A stretch of 64,000 nucleotides of DNA from Casuarina equisetifolia (lineage: Eukaryota; Streptophyta; Magnoliopsida; Fagales; Casuarinaceae), in the NCBI GenBank assembly GCA_028551475.1, contig CM052358.1, positions 22,346,853 to 22,410,852 of the forward strand, read 5' to 3'. The notes beneath the pieces were generated by a model. It had not been told where the DNA came from. It made no database searches and saw nothing but the letters and a program-made list of their open reading frames with translations. Positions 37,253 to 48,051 of the stretch are shown here, one piece after another (positions within the stretch are counted from its first letter, which is position 1; every line of letters starts with the position of its first letter). The position numbers and the translations under genes were made by a program.

Positions 37253-39831
37253 TCGCACATTGCTGCTTTGATAATAAGAGGTTTTGGAAGTTGCATTGTC
37301 GCTGCAAACGGTACGATTCCCCAGCTTTCCAGTGTTCCATTATGGTCATCCTTTTACATGGTATTCACGCCGTAGAAACACATTCTAAGGTCAACACATT
37401 GGGAGTTGATGGAAATAAGAATTCAAGCTCATTTTTATTTTTGTTTGCAAAAGTTCTGACCCAATTATATGATTTATGTTAACACAAATAGAAGAAAGTC
37501 AAACTCTAATACTATCTTGAAGGCTCAAAATTACCTTTCCTTAAAAAGTCTTATTAGAGAGTGGAGTGTTTGAGAATTATAAGTTGTTCCACAGGTATTT
37601 GTTTACATGTATTTTTCCTTTTGTTGTAAGTTTGAGTATTTAGTACTTTTCATCAACAATCTTTTTTGTATTGCCATCAATACGTTAATTTAATGTCACT
37701 TCCAAAACGTTCAACAACCTCTTGTACTGTTACTGTTTGGCCTGGTTCGTGCTTAAAGAAACCCTATGTTTTACAGACTTTGAGAGTCACCGTGTTGCAT
37801 GTATTTGTAACCCAAATAGAATTTTTTGAAAAGTCTTTCAAATTTCAAATATTCAATCTTTGTAAAAATGGAGAAAATAAAAAATCTTATATAGGTTAAT
37901 ATAAGATACTTATTTTTTTTCCATTTTAGGATAACTAAAACTAATAAATCAACTAAATTTAATTCTTATCTTGTTCCATCATCATATATTATTATAATTG
38001 AGACAACATAATGATTTACATATATATATATTTGTATGTCTATTTCATGTAAAAGTACAATTAACAAATTTAAGACTTATGGTGGACTTAGATAAAACCC
38101 TCCTTTCTTTAATTGATGAAATTGTAGCTTACAAAAAAAAAAAATCGAAATTTCAAATCTCCTCCTTTCTTTGGAAGGACTCCATGCTTAATGCCTAATC
38201 GAGGGAATGGGATTCATTGATTAGATGTTAACAACATATAAATTATTTAATGATGGAAATAGTGGCAGCCCATTGTTTAGGTCGAATTTGGAAAGATTTA
38301 TGCAAAAAAAAAAATTAAAAAAATTAAAAAATTAAAAAATTAATTTCATAAGAAAATGGTTGTAGTTTCAACGTTTAATTTTCTTAGTTAAGGAGCTTGA
38401 TTTAGGCTTGCATAATTGTAAAGGCAATTGTATTTAATAATGGGTTGAATATCAATATTTATGAGACTCGTTACATTTAATATATCATGTAATTCCATGA
38501 AGTATTGTGTATGTTACGAATTATAACTTATCAAAATCAAGTATAAAAAATATTTCTACCAATATTACCATGTCATAAAAAATTTGTCTAAAAAAAATTT
38601 AGGAGTTGATATTTAGATAATAATTATGAATTTCTAGCTAACATGTTCTAGTCTTACTTCATAGAAATGTACAATATCTGCTTAAATGATGATAAAATTA
38701 ATAAGGATGTGAGAGGGAATATTTCATCTACTAGAAGAGTCAAGCTTACAAATTATAATAAATTTTTACAAGAGCTTTGGAATTTGCCAAATGCAATGTT
38801 TAAGCTTAGATGATGATATCTTGTAAATATTTTTAAGATGATATATCATTTGACCTTTCACAAAAAAAAAGTACAATATCTCAAAAATCATTTATTTTTT
38901 AAGAGACTTTGTAAAAAAAAGTTTACTTTCAATAATCAACAACAATAATAATAGGAAATTTTACGAATGATGGAAATAGGTTTATGATCTATAAAATGGT
39001 ATTCCTTAGATGAAAACATATAGTCCACATTAGTTATGAGAGAATGTATTAACAGGAGAGATAGTTTTTATAATTCAGAAAATAAAAAGGATATACATCT
39101 CTTTTAAAATATTGTAGAGACACAACTAGTTCTCTTAAGTCTTGAATTTTGACTAAATTTGAAATAATTACTGAAATGTATGGATAAAAGAAAATCCTTG
39201 ACTAAATTTGATTCAATCAACAAAGATTAATTTTGATCCTAGTTTTATTTAAAATCTTATAAAAAAAAGCTCTCCTAATCTTCAAGGAAAAAAAAATCTA
39301 TTTTCATTATAAATGATGGCTTGTAATTCCTAACCTCTTGGATTCCATGTGCCTGCCCAAAAAAGTTCTTCTTGCTGCCATTCTTGACTCTTATGCCCAA
39401 CTTCCAACTTTCAAGTCAAGTTCGCAAACTTGAATCTGCTCGGAAAAAAATAAGGTTCTCTACTTGAAAAGAAGAAAAAAAAGTTTAATTCTTTAAGTTG
39501 GGCTATGCGGCACATCTCAACATGAATATCATTTCCTGACGCTGTCATGGCCGAAATCCCGACCACTGACAGAACACCATGCATTAACCCACATAAGTAT
39601 CTCAGGTTTCGGAATTGCTTGATGAAGGGGATATTTTTCATTTGTCGGTGGATAATAGAATGGTCCCAAAAATTGTACAGTGCAATGATATTATTGAGAA
39701 AGATGAATGAATTCACCGTAAAACAAGTGGAAGTCAACTTCCGGAAGCATTGTCTTGTCGTTATCAAAAGGAAGTTCAGAAACCATCTTAATTACACTTG
39801 TTCTTCTTCCAGTTTCAAATTTTCAACAGCA
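37253..39831. other. Upstream region of UGT-B
   Basis: It begins with module A pieces (about 37253-37370 and 37680-37810), followed by AT-rich DNA with low-complexity runs at about 38306-38345. About 38540-39080 is collinear with 16870-17450 upstream of UGT-A, except for the SINE-like insertion at 38680-38870. A TATAAAT at 39308-39314 is a possible TATA box, roughly 520 bp before the UGT ATG (low confidence). About 39500-39560 resembles 48715-48770 upstream of UGT-D. Confidence 0.5.
38669..38881. mobile_element. SINE-like insertion with 11-bp target duplication
   Basis: The direct repeats 'gtacaatatct' at 38669-38679 and 38871-38881 flank a 191-bp segment that ends in an A-tract (nine A). 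The orthologous site in unit 1 (about 16988-17000, 'gtgcaatacct') is uninterrupted. An A-tail, a long target duplication and an empty site are the marks of a non-autonomous retroposon. I did not identify A/B box promoter motifs with confidence, so the family is open. Confidence 0.65.
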
Positions 39832-41292
39832 ATGGCGGAAAGCAAAGAGAGCGTAGTGATGTTCCCGTTCATGGCACAAGGCCATATAATCCCATTCCTA
39901 GCCTTGGCGCTTCAGATAGAACAGAGAAAGCATCACGCCGTCATCTTTGTGAACACCCCTCTCAATATAAAAAATCTCAGGGCCTCTCTCCCTGCAAATT
40001 CCTCCATCCGTCTTCTCGAAATTCCTTTCTTCCCTTCCGACTATGGCCTACCTCCTGGTACTGAGAACACCGACGTCCTGCCTCACCACCTCGTCGGAAA
40101 TTTCTTTGAAGCCTCTCAATCCCTCAAACCCTCGTTCAGAAAACTAATATTCAATCTCTTCAGCAAGCAAAGTGGCGAGCCACCGCTGTGCATAATCAGT
40201 GATATGTTTTTGGAATGGTGCGCCGAGATCGCCCACGAATTTGGTGTATTCCACGCACTCTTTTGTGGAAGTGGGGGCTTTGGCATCGCGTGTTACCATT
40301 CTCTGTGGCTAAACCTACCGCACCGCAACACCGATTCCGATGAATTCCAGCTGCCGGATTTTCCTGAAGCATCCAGAATTCACGTCACTCAGTTGTCAGG
40401 AATTCTTAGAGTTGCAGATACTAGTAATTTTTTTACGGTTTATAACAGAAAACTTCTTCTTGGATGGTCGAATTCTGATGGGATCTTGTTTAATACAGTT
40501 GAAGAACTCGATAGTATTGGATTGATGTATCTTAGAAGGAAAATCCAGCGGCCTGTTTGGCCAATTGGGCCACTTCTTCTGTCCACAAAAAGCCGAGTTG
40601 TATCTGGAATTACGCCTGAGCTGTGCAACAAATGGCTCGACACAAAGCCATTGAATTCCGTTCTGTATGTAGCCTTTGGGTCGCAGAACTCCATATCCGC
40701 ATCACAAATGATGGAATTAGCGAAAGCACTGGAAGCTAGCGGTAAGAACTTCATTTGGGTAGTTAGGCCTCCACTGGGTTCTGACATAAACATGGAATTC
40801 AAGGGACAAGAATGGTTGCCGGAGGGATTTGAGCATAGAATTAAAGAGTCAAACAGAGGGTTGTTGGTGAAAAAATGGGCACCCCAGCAGGAAATTCTGT
40901 CACATAAATCTATTTCTGCATTTCTGAGCCATTGTGGATGGAACTCCGTGCTTGAAGCTCTTAGCCATGGGGTGCCAATACTTGGCTGGCCAATCGGAGG
41001 AGAACAGTTTTACAATTCCAAGTTTCTTGAGGAAAAGATTGGAGTCTGTGTGGAGGTGGCGAGAGGAAATAGCTCTGAGGTTAGGGAAGAAGCTATACTG
41101 GGAAAGATTGTGTTAGTGATGGATGAGACACAGAAAGCGAAGGAAATGAGAAGAAAAGCGAGCGAGGTCACGGAGATAATCAGGAAAGTCATGGTAGATG
41201 AGACTGAACTCAAAGGATCTTCGGTGCGAGCCATGGACGAATTTTGGAATGCCGCAAAACAGATGAGGGACAGAGAAGGAAAGAAGCATTGA
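39832..41292 (+). CDS. UGT-B: UDP-glycosyltransferase, UGT92-like
   Basis: Intact intronless family-1 UGT of 486 residues, the usual plant length. Catalytic His18 in MAQGHIIP and catalytic Asp124 in CIISDMF are present. The C-terminal half holds the 44-residue PSPG donor-binding box (about residues 349-392), WAPQQEIL...HCGWNS...GGEQ, ending in Gln, which usually favours UDP-glucose. No signal peptide or membrane segment is visible, so the product should be cytosolic and glycosylate a small lipophilic acceptor. The acceptor cannot be read from sequence. UGT92 (group M) placement is from recalled family resemblance. I chose ATG 39832 (context gca-ATG-G) because MAxxKE is the family start. The frame is open upstream to 39547, an alternative 581-residue product that I consider unlikely. 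Confidence 0.93.
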   Translation: MAESKESVVMFPFMAQGHIIPFLALALQIEQRKHHAVIFVNTPLNIKNLRASLPANSSIRLLEIPFFPSDYGLPPGTENTDVLPHHLVGNFFEASQSLKPSFRKLIFNLFSKQSGEPPLCIISDMFLEWCAEIAHEFGVFHALFCGSGGFGIACYHSLWLNLPHRNTDSDEFQLPDFPEASRIHVTQLSGILRVADTSNFFTVYNRKLLLGWSNSDGILFNTVEELDSIGLMYLRRKIQRPVWPIGPLLLSTKSRVVSGITPELCNKWLDTKPLNSVLYVAFGSQNSISASQMMELAKALEASGKNFIWVVRPPLGSDINMEFKGQEWLPEGFEHRIKESNRGLLVKKWAPQQEILSHKSISAFLSHCGWNSVLEALSHGVPILGWPIGGEQFYNSKFLEEKIGVCVEVARGNSSEVREEAILGKIVLVMDETQKAKEMRRKASEVTEIIRKVMVDETELKGSSVRAMDEFWNAAKQMRDREGKKH

Positions 41293-44200
41293 AGTCTCGG
41301 CATAGCAGCTTGGGACTTTGTTGTCTCAAAATATGATCACCGTCCGAGGTGCATCTCCAGCCATATGAACTCTAGATTCCATATGGAGTTCATCTAAGTC
41401 TTGTTCACCAGTATAACAAATGAATATTCAATAAATGACAGTACTTCCAAACTATTCTCGTTTCTATTTTGTCTCTCCTAATCGGTAGTAGGAGTTCATG
41501 ATATTTTCATTTAACTTCAGGGAAATTTCTAATAATTGATTGAAAATGATGCAAGGATTGGTTATTCATCTCTTGAATTCTTATCAATGATTGGTTATTA
41601 ATACTATTACTATTTGGAAAAAGTTCTTTGTTAAGTAAATATCAATAATATTGTTCTATGATCTTTTTCTTTTGAAAAATTATCAAAAGTGACAAACTCA
41701 ACAAAAGAGATGCAATACACATAACTTTGCCTTGATCACTAATAAAAACTTCACAAGAAATGAGATTTAAGTTTTTATAATAATTAGTATGAAAAAACAA
41801 TATCATTTTCTTTTATAAACTACATTTAGATCTTTTTTATAGATATAAAGATCCTGTAGTTTCTTTGTAAAATGATATCATTTTAGGCATTATAGTTTTG
41901 CCTTTTACCACATGACATACCATTTTGATGCGTAGCCTTATTGACAGCTTTGGAAAATCAATTATATGTGTTTTCATTAAAAACTAATAGGGAGAGATTG
42001 GAGCTATTGTTGACAATAAACAGGGCTTGTTATTCAAATCATTAGAACATGTCTTGTGTTGATTGATTAGTGTATTTGTTGTTTTATATGATTTTATTTC
42101 CTCATACGAGATGGGAAAGAATAGGTCAAACGATCCAAAGCTTGAAATGGGGGACCAAACCATAGGAGAGCCTAACGAATGCTTTTGGCAATGCGCAATG
42201 AATGGAGGTACCGACATAGGTATTACATCGATCTTAGCGCCTTAAGAATTTGAGAGCAGCCATCTCATTGGCTTTCCTGAAAAATCTGCTTGGTGACACC
42301 ACGGCATATGACATTGTCCAACATAGCAATGTGAAATAGGAATAGTCTTAACAATTTCATTTTATTTTGGTAGAAATTTTCTATTCAATTTAATCATGAG
42401 AATCGGGTACTTATATTCAAGCACAATTTTTTACTTTACTACTTTAGCCTCCCTTTTGATTGGATGGATCAAGCCGCTAAAAGACTTAAGGTAAATATAA
42501 ATATTTTAAAAAATATCAATAGTTCAATTTATTTATTTTGATTCAACAATTACCATTCTTAGTGTTGAAATGCAAAAGCATGATTATTAAACTTCCATAT
42601 TATATTCCTTTTCGTAACTCTAGAACCATAGACAAGCCAACAGTGATCAAAGTATCCCGAAAATACAGATAATCACAATCATTGAATAATAACGTTGAAG
42701 CGACTTTGGAGGAACGAAGCAACCAACCACTCATTGGTACTGCATTAAATACCCCGTTCCATCCTCTTGTCGACTCAGTCATGTTAGCAAGGAAAACCAA
42801 AAGACTGAAAAGATCCATCGTTTGGTTCGCAATCCGAACAGGCATCCCCGGAGGTCTTTGTCGTGTGCAGTGCAATTAGACTGAACGTTCCCCTAGAAAA
42901 CAAGTTGAGGTGAATGATAGAAAGACAAGTGGAGGGTTTTGAAACAAGCTTTCTTTGATTTTGTCCACTACTTATCGGAGGAAATGAACTTGAACCGATG
43001 ATCATCGTCTAGAAGCTCTCAGTTTAGGGGGGGGAAAAATACAACTAGTAAAAACAATCTAAAGATTGTGGAATGAATAGAGTTTTTAAAAGGCTTATTA
43101 TTTAATTTAAAAGTCAATTCAAGAGTTGGTGAAATCTTTTATTTTATAAGCAAGATTTTTAATAATATCCTTAACATTGTTCATATCTTAACACACCCCT
43201 CAACGTGATGGTCAAATTATCAAACTATTATAATACTATATTACATAAGCAATGTGTGACTTCAAACTAATGGAAGCTTATAGAGGTGTTAAGGAGAATC
43301 TTAACTCTAATATCATTTTAAAATACTCATTATTTAACTTAAAAGTTAACTCAAAAGATGGTAAAACCTATTATTTTATAAACATAATTTTTAATAGCTT
43401 CTTTAGCAAAATGGAACTCATTAATCACATCTTAACATGTTTCCTCACGATAAGAGTCAAATTATTAGACCATCATGGTACTACATTACATGGACAATGT
43501 CTAGACTTAGCTAATGAGAACCCATGGGGGTGCTAATGGGAATCTTGGCTTCGATACATATTAAAAGACCATTTATCCAACTTAAAAGTTATTTCAAGGG
43601 GTAGTGAAACCTAATGTCTTATAAACATAATTAATGTGAGACTTATTGCTCACATTTTCACAAAAGTAGTTTAATTTCATATGGCAACTTCTCATGTGTA
43701 AAGACTTAGGAAAACTCTTGAAAATGATTATACTTTCAAGATACAAATGGTGCCTCTTTTTAAATGTGAGAAGTGTTATGAGAAACACATTTATGAATTT
43801 AGTTATTTAACTCATTGGAACTTTATAGTTATTAGACTTGTTAAATTATATATTCTTCTCTATAAATATGTCTAGACAAGTTTACATATTTTTAATCTAG
43901 AAAAAAAATTCATTATAAAGTTTCTTTTACACTTTATTGGGTTTTCATTTTCTTACAAATATGATTGTTGAATTTTTTAATATTTTTTTCTTTCATAGAT
44001 AAAAGTACAATTGTTTAACAAATGGTTGGCTTCTCAAAATAACATAAAATATGACATATTCTTTTAAAAGTTAAAAATAAAACACTTATGTAATTCCCGT
44101 CATTTTATTTGATGATAAAAAAATCCAAATGGAAGGAAATATATTAAAAGCTACCTAACAATGATAATAAAGGAACCCACCAACCACTTACGTCTTTATC

Positions 44201-45322
44201 TAGTTTTTTGGATAACAAATATATGATATTGGATAGGTAAGGTCAAAAGAGGCTGGCAAAGGAACTTTAGATAAGAGAGAAGACCAGAACTCCTATAACA
44301 TTCTTTAATGGTAAGATCACCATCATTTGTTTAAAAAATATGGGTTGTTTTGTATGGGCAATTGGTATATGAGTAACAAAAGGATTAGGTTAGACCAATT
44401 AACATAGTGTTATTGTTATATATGACTATAATAAGCACCCTCTAGAAGAAAAAGTGATTTGCACATCACATAAGCATTAAGAGAAATGTTATAAAATATT
44501 GGTTGTTCCACATGACTTATACATTGATATAATGAATTATTTATAAATAACTTTCTCTTTTTTATTTTTATAACTATGCAAGAGGTGTCCATGCAAGGAA
44601 TGATAGGGATACCCAACCTAAATAATAAGGATCAAAGATTGTCTTAAAGCTCTTGCTTCAAACTTGTTAAGTGAGATTAATGATTTTTCTAATTATAAAT
44701 AACCATTACAGAACAAAGAGATAATTTCACATCTAATTATGCCACAAGCTAACCAACTAATTTATTTTTATTATTTGGGTATAGAAAATTATTTTGTTAT
44801 AACACCATGTACTTGGTCAAGTTTAACCAATATTAATGGAAGAAAAATGGAACTAGACGGTTTAGATGATCAATGTAAATTCTAAATCCATTGCCTTAAC
44901 AGCTATAAATCACCAGTTGATGCAAATGAAGTGTTCACGAGAATTATTTTTTCTTTTTAGGTAAAAGAATAGGATAATTTGATACAACATCTCGGACCTT
45001 CCACTAGTAGCCGTTGTAAATCCACTCGTAACCTGGGTGGTACTCTATTATTATGATTAAAAAAGGCAATTATTACGTGGCTTCCGAACAGAAAGCAGAA
45101 ACAAAAGGACCAGAGCAAACAACAAAAAAGGAAGAGAACCCCAAAAATCGTATCAATAATTGCCATTTTTTAAAAGTCAACCCCGGTTGGTGAACAATAA
45201 TTCTTCACGAATCATTGAAGGAATGCTGGTGCTGCAGATTAAAGCATCCCACCATTTCCAAGCTCAACTTAGTCTCAGAAATCAGAAAGCAAACCGAAAA
45301 GAGCCCAAGACTCAAGAGGAAG
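41293..45322. other. UGT-B 3' flank and UGT-C upstream region
   Basis: An AATAAA poly(A) signal candidate for UGT-B is at 41430-41435. About 41300-42000 is shared with the 3' flanks of UGT-D (50505-51150) and UGT-F (63181-63870). About 42560-44100 resembles 52030-52790, and about 44110-45320 resembles 55200-56230, so this is a repeated intergenic spacer. A segment at 42600-43005 keeps overlapping minus-strand open frames and has a counterpart at 52044-52330. I do not recognise a protein. TATAAAT at 44904-44910 is a weak TATA-box candidate for UGT-C. Confidence 0.5.
41430..41435 (+). promoter_or_regulatory. Poly(A) signal candidate for UGT-B
   Basis: AATAAA lies 138 nt after the UGT-B stop. 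Equivalent hexamers follow UGT-D (50627-50632) and UGT-F (63317-63322) at similar distances in aligned flanks. Confidence 0.5.
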
Positions 45323-46774
45323 ATGGCCGGAAGAAAAGAAAGCGTTGTAATTTTCCCTTACATGGCGCAAGGCCATATAATCCCACTCCTAGCCTTAGCC
45401 CTTCAGATAGAACAGAGACATGATTATACTGTGATCTTTGTGAACACCCCTCTGAATATCAAGAATCTCAGGGGTTCTCTCCCTGCAAATTCATCGATCC
45501 GTCTTCTCGAAATTCCTTTCTTCCCTTCCGACCATGGTCTGCCTCCTGGTGCTGAGAACACTGACGTCCTGCCTCACCACCTCGGCGGGAAGTTCTTTGA
45601 AGCCTCTCAATCCCTCAAACCCGCCTTCAGAGAACTTGTCTTTAATCTTGTCAATAAGCAAAATGGCAAGCCGCCGCTGTGCATAATCAGTGATATGTTC
45701 TTGGAATGGTGCGCCGATATTGCCCACGAATTTGGCGTATTTCACGCCCTCTTTTGTATAGGTGGAGGCTTTGGCATCGCATGTTTCTATTCTCTGTGGC
45801 TAGACCTGCCGCACCGCAACACCGATTCAGAGTACTTCTCGCTGCCGGATTTTCCTGAAGCATCCAGAATTCACGTCACTCAGTTGTCAGGAATTCTTAG
45901 AGATGCAGATGCTACCAATTTTATCACGGTTTATAGCAGAAAACTTCTTCTCGGATGGTCAAATGCTGATGCGATCTTGCTTAATGCAGTCGAAGAACTT
46001 GATAATATTGGATTGATGTATCTGAGGAGGAAAATCCAGCGGCCTGTTTGGCCAATTGGGCCACTTCTTCTGTCCACAACAAGACGAGCTGTATCTGGAA
46101 TTACGTCTGAGATATGCAACAAATGGCTCGACACAAAGCCATTGAATTCAGTTCTGTATGTAGCCTTTGGGTCGCAGGACTCCATATCCGCATCACAAGT
46201 GATGGCATTAGCGAAAGCACTGGAAGCTAGCGGCAAGAACTTTATTTGGGTTGTTAGGCCCCCATTGGGTTCTGATATAAACGTGGAGTTCAAGGGCCAA
46301 GAATGGTTGCCGGAGGGATTTGAGCATAGAATTAAGGAGTCAGGCAGAGGGTTGTTGGTGAAAAACTGGGCACCTCAGAAGGAAATTCTGTCACACAAAT
46401 CTATTTCTGCATTTTTGAGCCATTGTGGATGGAACTCCGTGCTTGAAGCTCTTAGCCATGGAGTGCCAATACTTGGCTGGCCAATCGACGGAGAACAGTT
46501 CTACAATGCCAAGTTTCTGGAGGAACAAATTGGAGTGTGCGTGGAGTTGGCAAGAGGAAATAGCTCTGAAGTTAGGGACGCAGCTATATTGGCAAAGATT
46601 GTGTTGGTGATGGATGAGACAGAGAAAGCAAAGGAAATGAGAAAGAAAGCAAGCGAGGTCAAAGAGATAATCAAGAAAGCCATGGTAGATGAGACTGGAT
46701 CTTCGGTGCAAGCCATGGATGAATTTTGGAATGCCGCAAAGCAGATGAGGGACAGAGAAGGAAAGGAGCATTGA
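45323..46774 (+). CDS. UGT-C: UDP-glycosyltransferase, UGT92-like
   Basis: Intact intronless UGT of 483 residues. It starts MAGRKESVVIFPYMAQGH with catalytic His18 and has Asp124 in CIISDMF. The PSPG box at about residues 349-392 reads WAPQKEIL...HCGWNSVLEALSHGVPILGWPIDGEQ, complete and ending in Gln. It is three residues shorter than UGT-B near the C-terminus (DETGSSV, where UGT-B has DETELKGSSV). The upstream sequence is of a different type from UGT-A, -B and -D and matches that of UGT-F, so it belongs to a second promoter class. With UGT-B it is one of only two intact UGTs here. Substrate unknown. Confidence 0.93.
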   Translation: MAGRKESVVIFPYMAQGHIIPLLALALQIEQRHDYTVIFVNTPLNIKNLRGSLPANSSIRLLEIPFFPSDHGLPPGAENTDVLPHHLGGKFFEASQSLKPAFRELVFNLVNKQNGKPPLCIISDMFLEWCADIAHEFGVFHALFCIGGGFGIACFYSLWLDLPHRNTDSEYFSLPDFPEASRIHVTQLSGILRDADATNFITVYSRKLLLGWSNADAILLNAVEELDNIGLMYLRRKIQRPVWPIGPLLLSTTRRAVSGITSEICNKWLDTKPLNSVLYVAFGSQDSISASQVMALAKALEASGKNFIWVVRPPLGSDINVEFKGQEWLPEGFEHRIKESGRGLLVKNWAPQKEILSHKSISAFLSHCGWNSVLEALSHGVPILGWPIDGEQFYNAKFLEEQIGVCVELARGNSSEVRDAAILAKIVLVMDETEKAKEMRKKASEVKEIIKKAMVDETGSSVQAMDEFWNAAKQMRDREGKEH

Positions 46775-46861
46775 AGTCTCCGCATGGCAGCTTGCGACTC
46801 TGTTGTCCCAAAATTTGATCACCCTCCAATTTGCATTTCCAAACAACTCATTCTCCTAGTC

Positions 46862-48051
46862 CCTTCCCAGATAAGGATGAACTAGTAACCACAATAGCTA
46901 AGGGATGGCCTCAAGCTAATCTCATAGTTATTTATCAAATTTCACATAACCTTTTTTCAGATGTGTTCTGCTGAATGCTTTCCAACAAAAGAGCTAATTG
47001 TCTCAATTGATTGCAATTCACATCATCCAAAATAATAAGGAATATTTTATTGCATAATCTTGTTGCTAGCAATTTGATTTTGTGTAAAGGACTCTATATC
47101 TTTAAATTACTCTCCCCAAGGATTTCACAAAGAATTTGTTGTTGCAAGTTACAAATTCTGCTATGTGATAGCTACAGAAAATACAACTAGCATTAAATTC
47201 ATAATGAATTGTCAGAAAAGGACTTCTACCCATACCAACCATCCCATAAATTCCTATAAATTAAACATAATTCATTCCCAGACAAAGTTCCTTCTCCGAT
47301 TCCTTCACTCGAGATGCAACGCCAACAAGACCTTTAAAGATGTTTGATGAGTTCGATTGCAATTCATGCAATATGCTCCTAATGATTTCTTTCACAACAG
47401 TTGCTTATGAAATGTAGTAGTTAGTCTAAAGTCCAGGCAAGGGAACTTAAAATTCAAGTAAGAAATCAAGTTGAATTTGTCGAAAGAATCATTAGGGGAG
47501 GTAGTTAAAATTAGTGTAGCAAATTATAATAACCATATCTGATAGGTACACGCCAACCTACAATGTTACCAACATTTTTCAAAGCGGTGCTTCATGCTTC
47601 CCTTTCCTCCTCACAAACATTAGGATCTTCTTTATGTTTAGCAAGCGCTTGAGCAAAAATTTCCTTTTGCATACGAACCTAATAGGGATCTATATGGTAA
47701 AAAATAGACAAAACTTTTAGTCTCCTCTCTGCATTGCATTCCATGATCTTATCCAGCTCAATCAAACACCATTTAGAGGATGCAAAGTTCTTTGAGATGA
47801 CAATAGCTACACATTGAGATTGTTTGATTGCTTCCAAGAGCTCACCACGAATAGAATCTCCTCATTACAATTTTTTTCTCATCTTTGAAGACTATAAATT
47901 ACTTTAGCTCGAGAGCAGCAAATAGATGGTCTACAAAGCCATTGCGCGTGTCTACGCCACAAAAATTGCTAAAGACGTCGTATAACGATGGCATCGTTGA
48001 AGAATAAAGAGATGATGAGGATGAACGGACTCCCTGAATACTCAAGGCCAT
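46862..48051 (-). pseudogene. TNL-3: truncated TNL relic
   Basis: This is the decayed 5' half of a third TNL. The reverse strand from the ATG at 48049-48051 gives a TIR exon (about 48051-47545) with recognisable text, including the segment before WCL and the YHIDP region, but with frameshifts and stops. It is followed by an NB-ARC piece (about 47400-46862) with traces of the P-loop region and kinase-2. The RNBS-B part is deleted, and everything after the GLPLA-equivalent (winged helix, MHD, LRR, post-LRR) is absent. It keeps the same position and orientation relative to UGT-D as TNL-1 and TNL-2 have to their UGTs, but only about 1 kb separates the two genes. Confidence 0.85.

Noticed and set aside
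39547-39831. 581-residue UGT-B starting at 39547
   Set aside because: The first 95 codons fit no UGT, and all sister genes have a good ATG at the MAxxKE start. Kept only as a finding on the open leader.
42063-42245. 60-aa frame MISVFVVLYDFISS...
   Set aside because: Short, not preserved in the related spacer near 51.5 kb, and no family resemblance.
45931-46846. Long antisense open frames over UGT-C (120 and 151 aa), with equivalents over UGT-B, -D and -F
   Set aside because: They are shadows of the conserved sense frame: they recur in every copy only because the sense codons are conserved.
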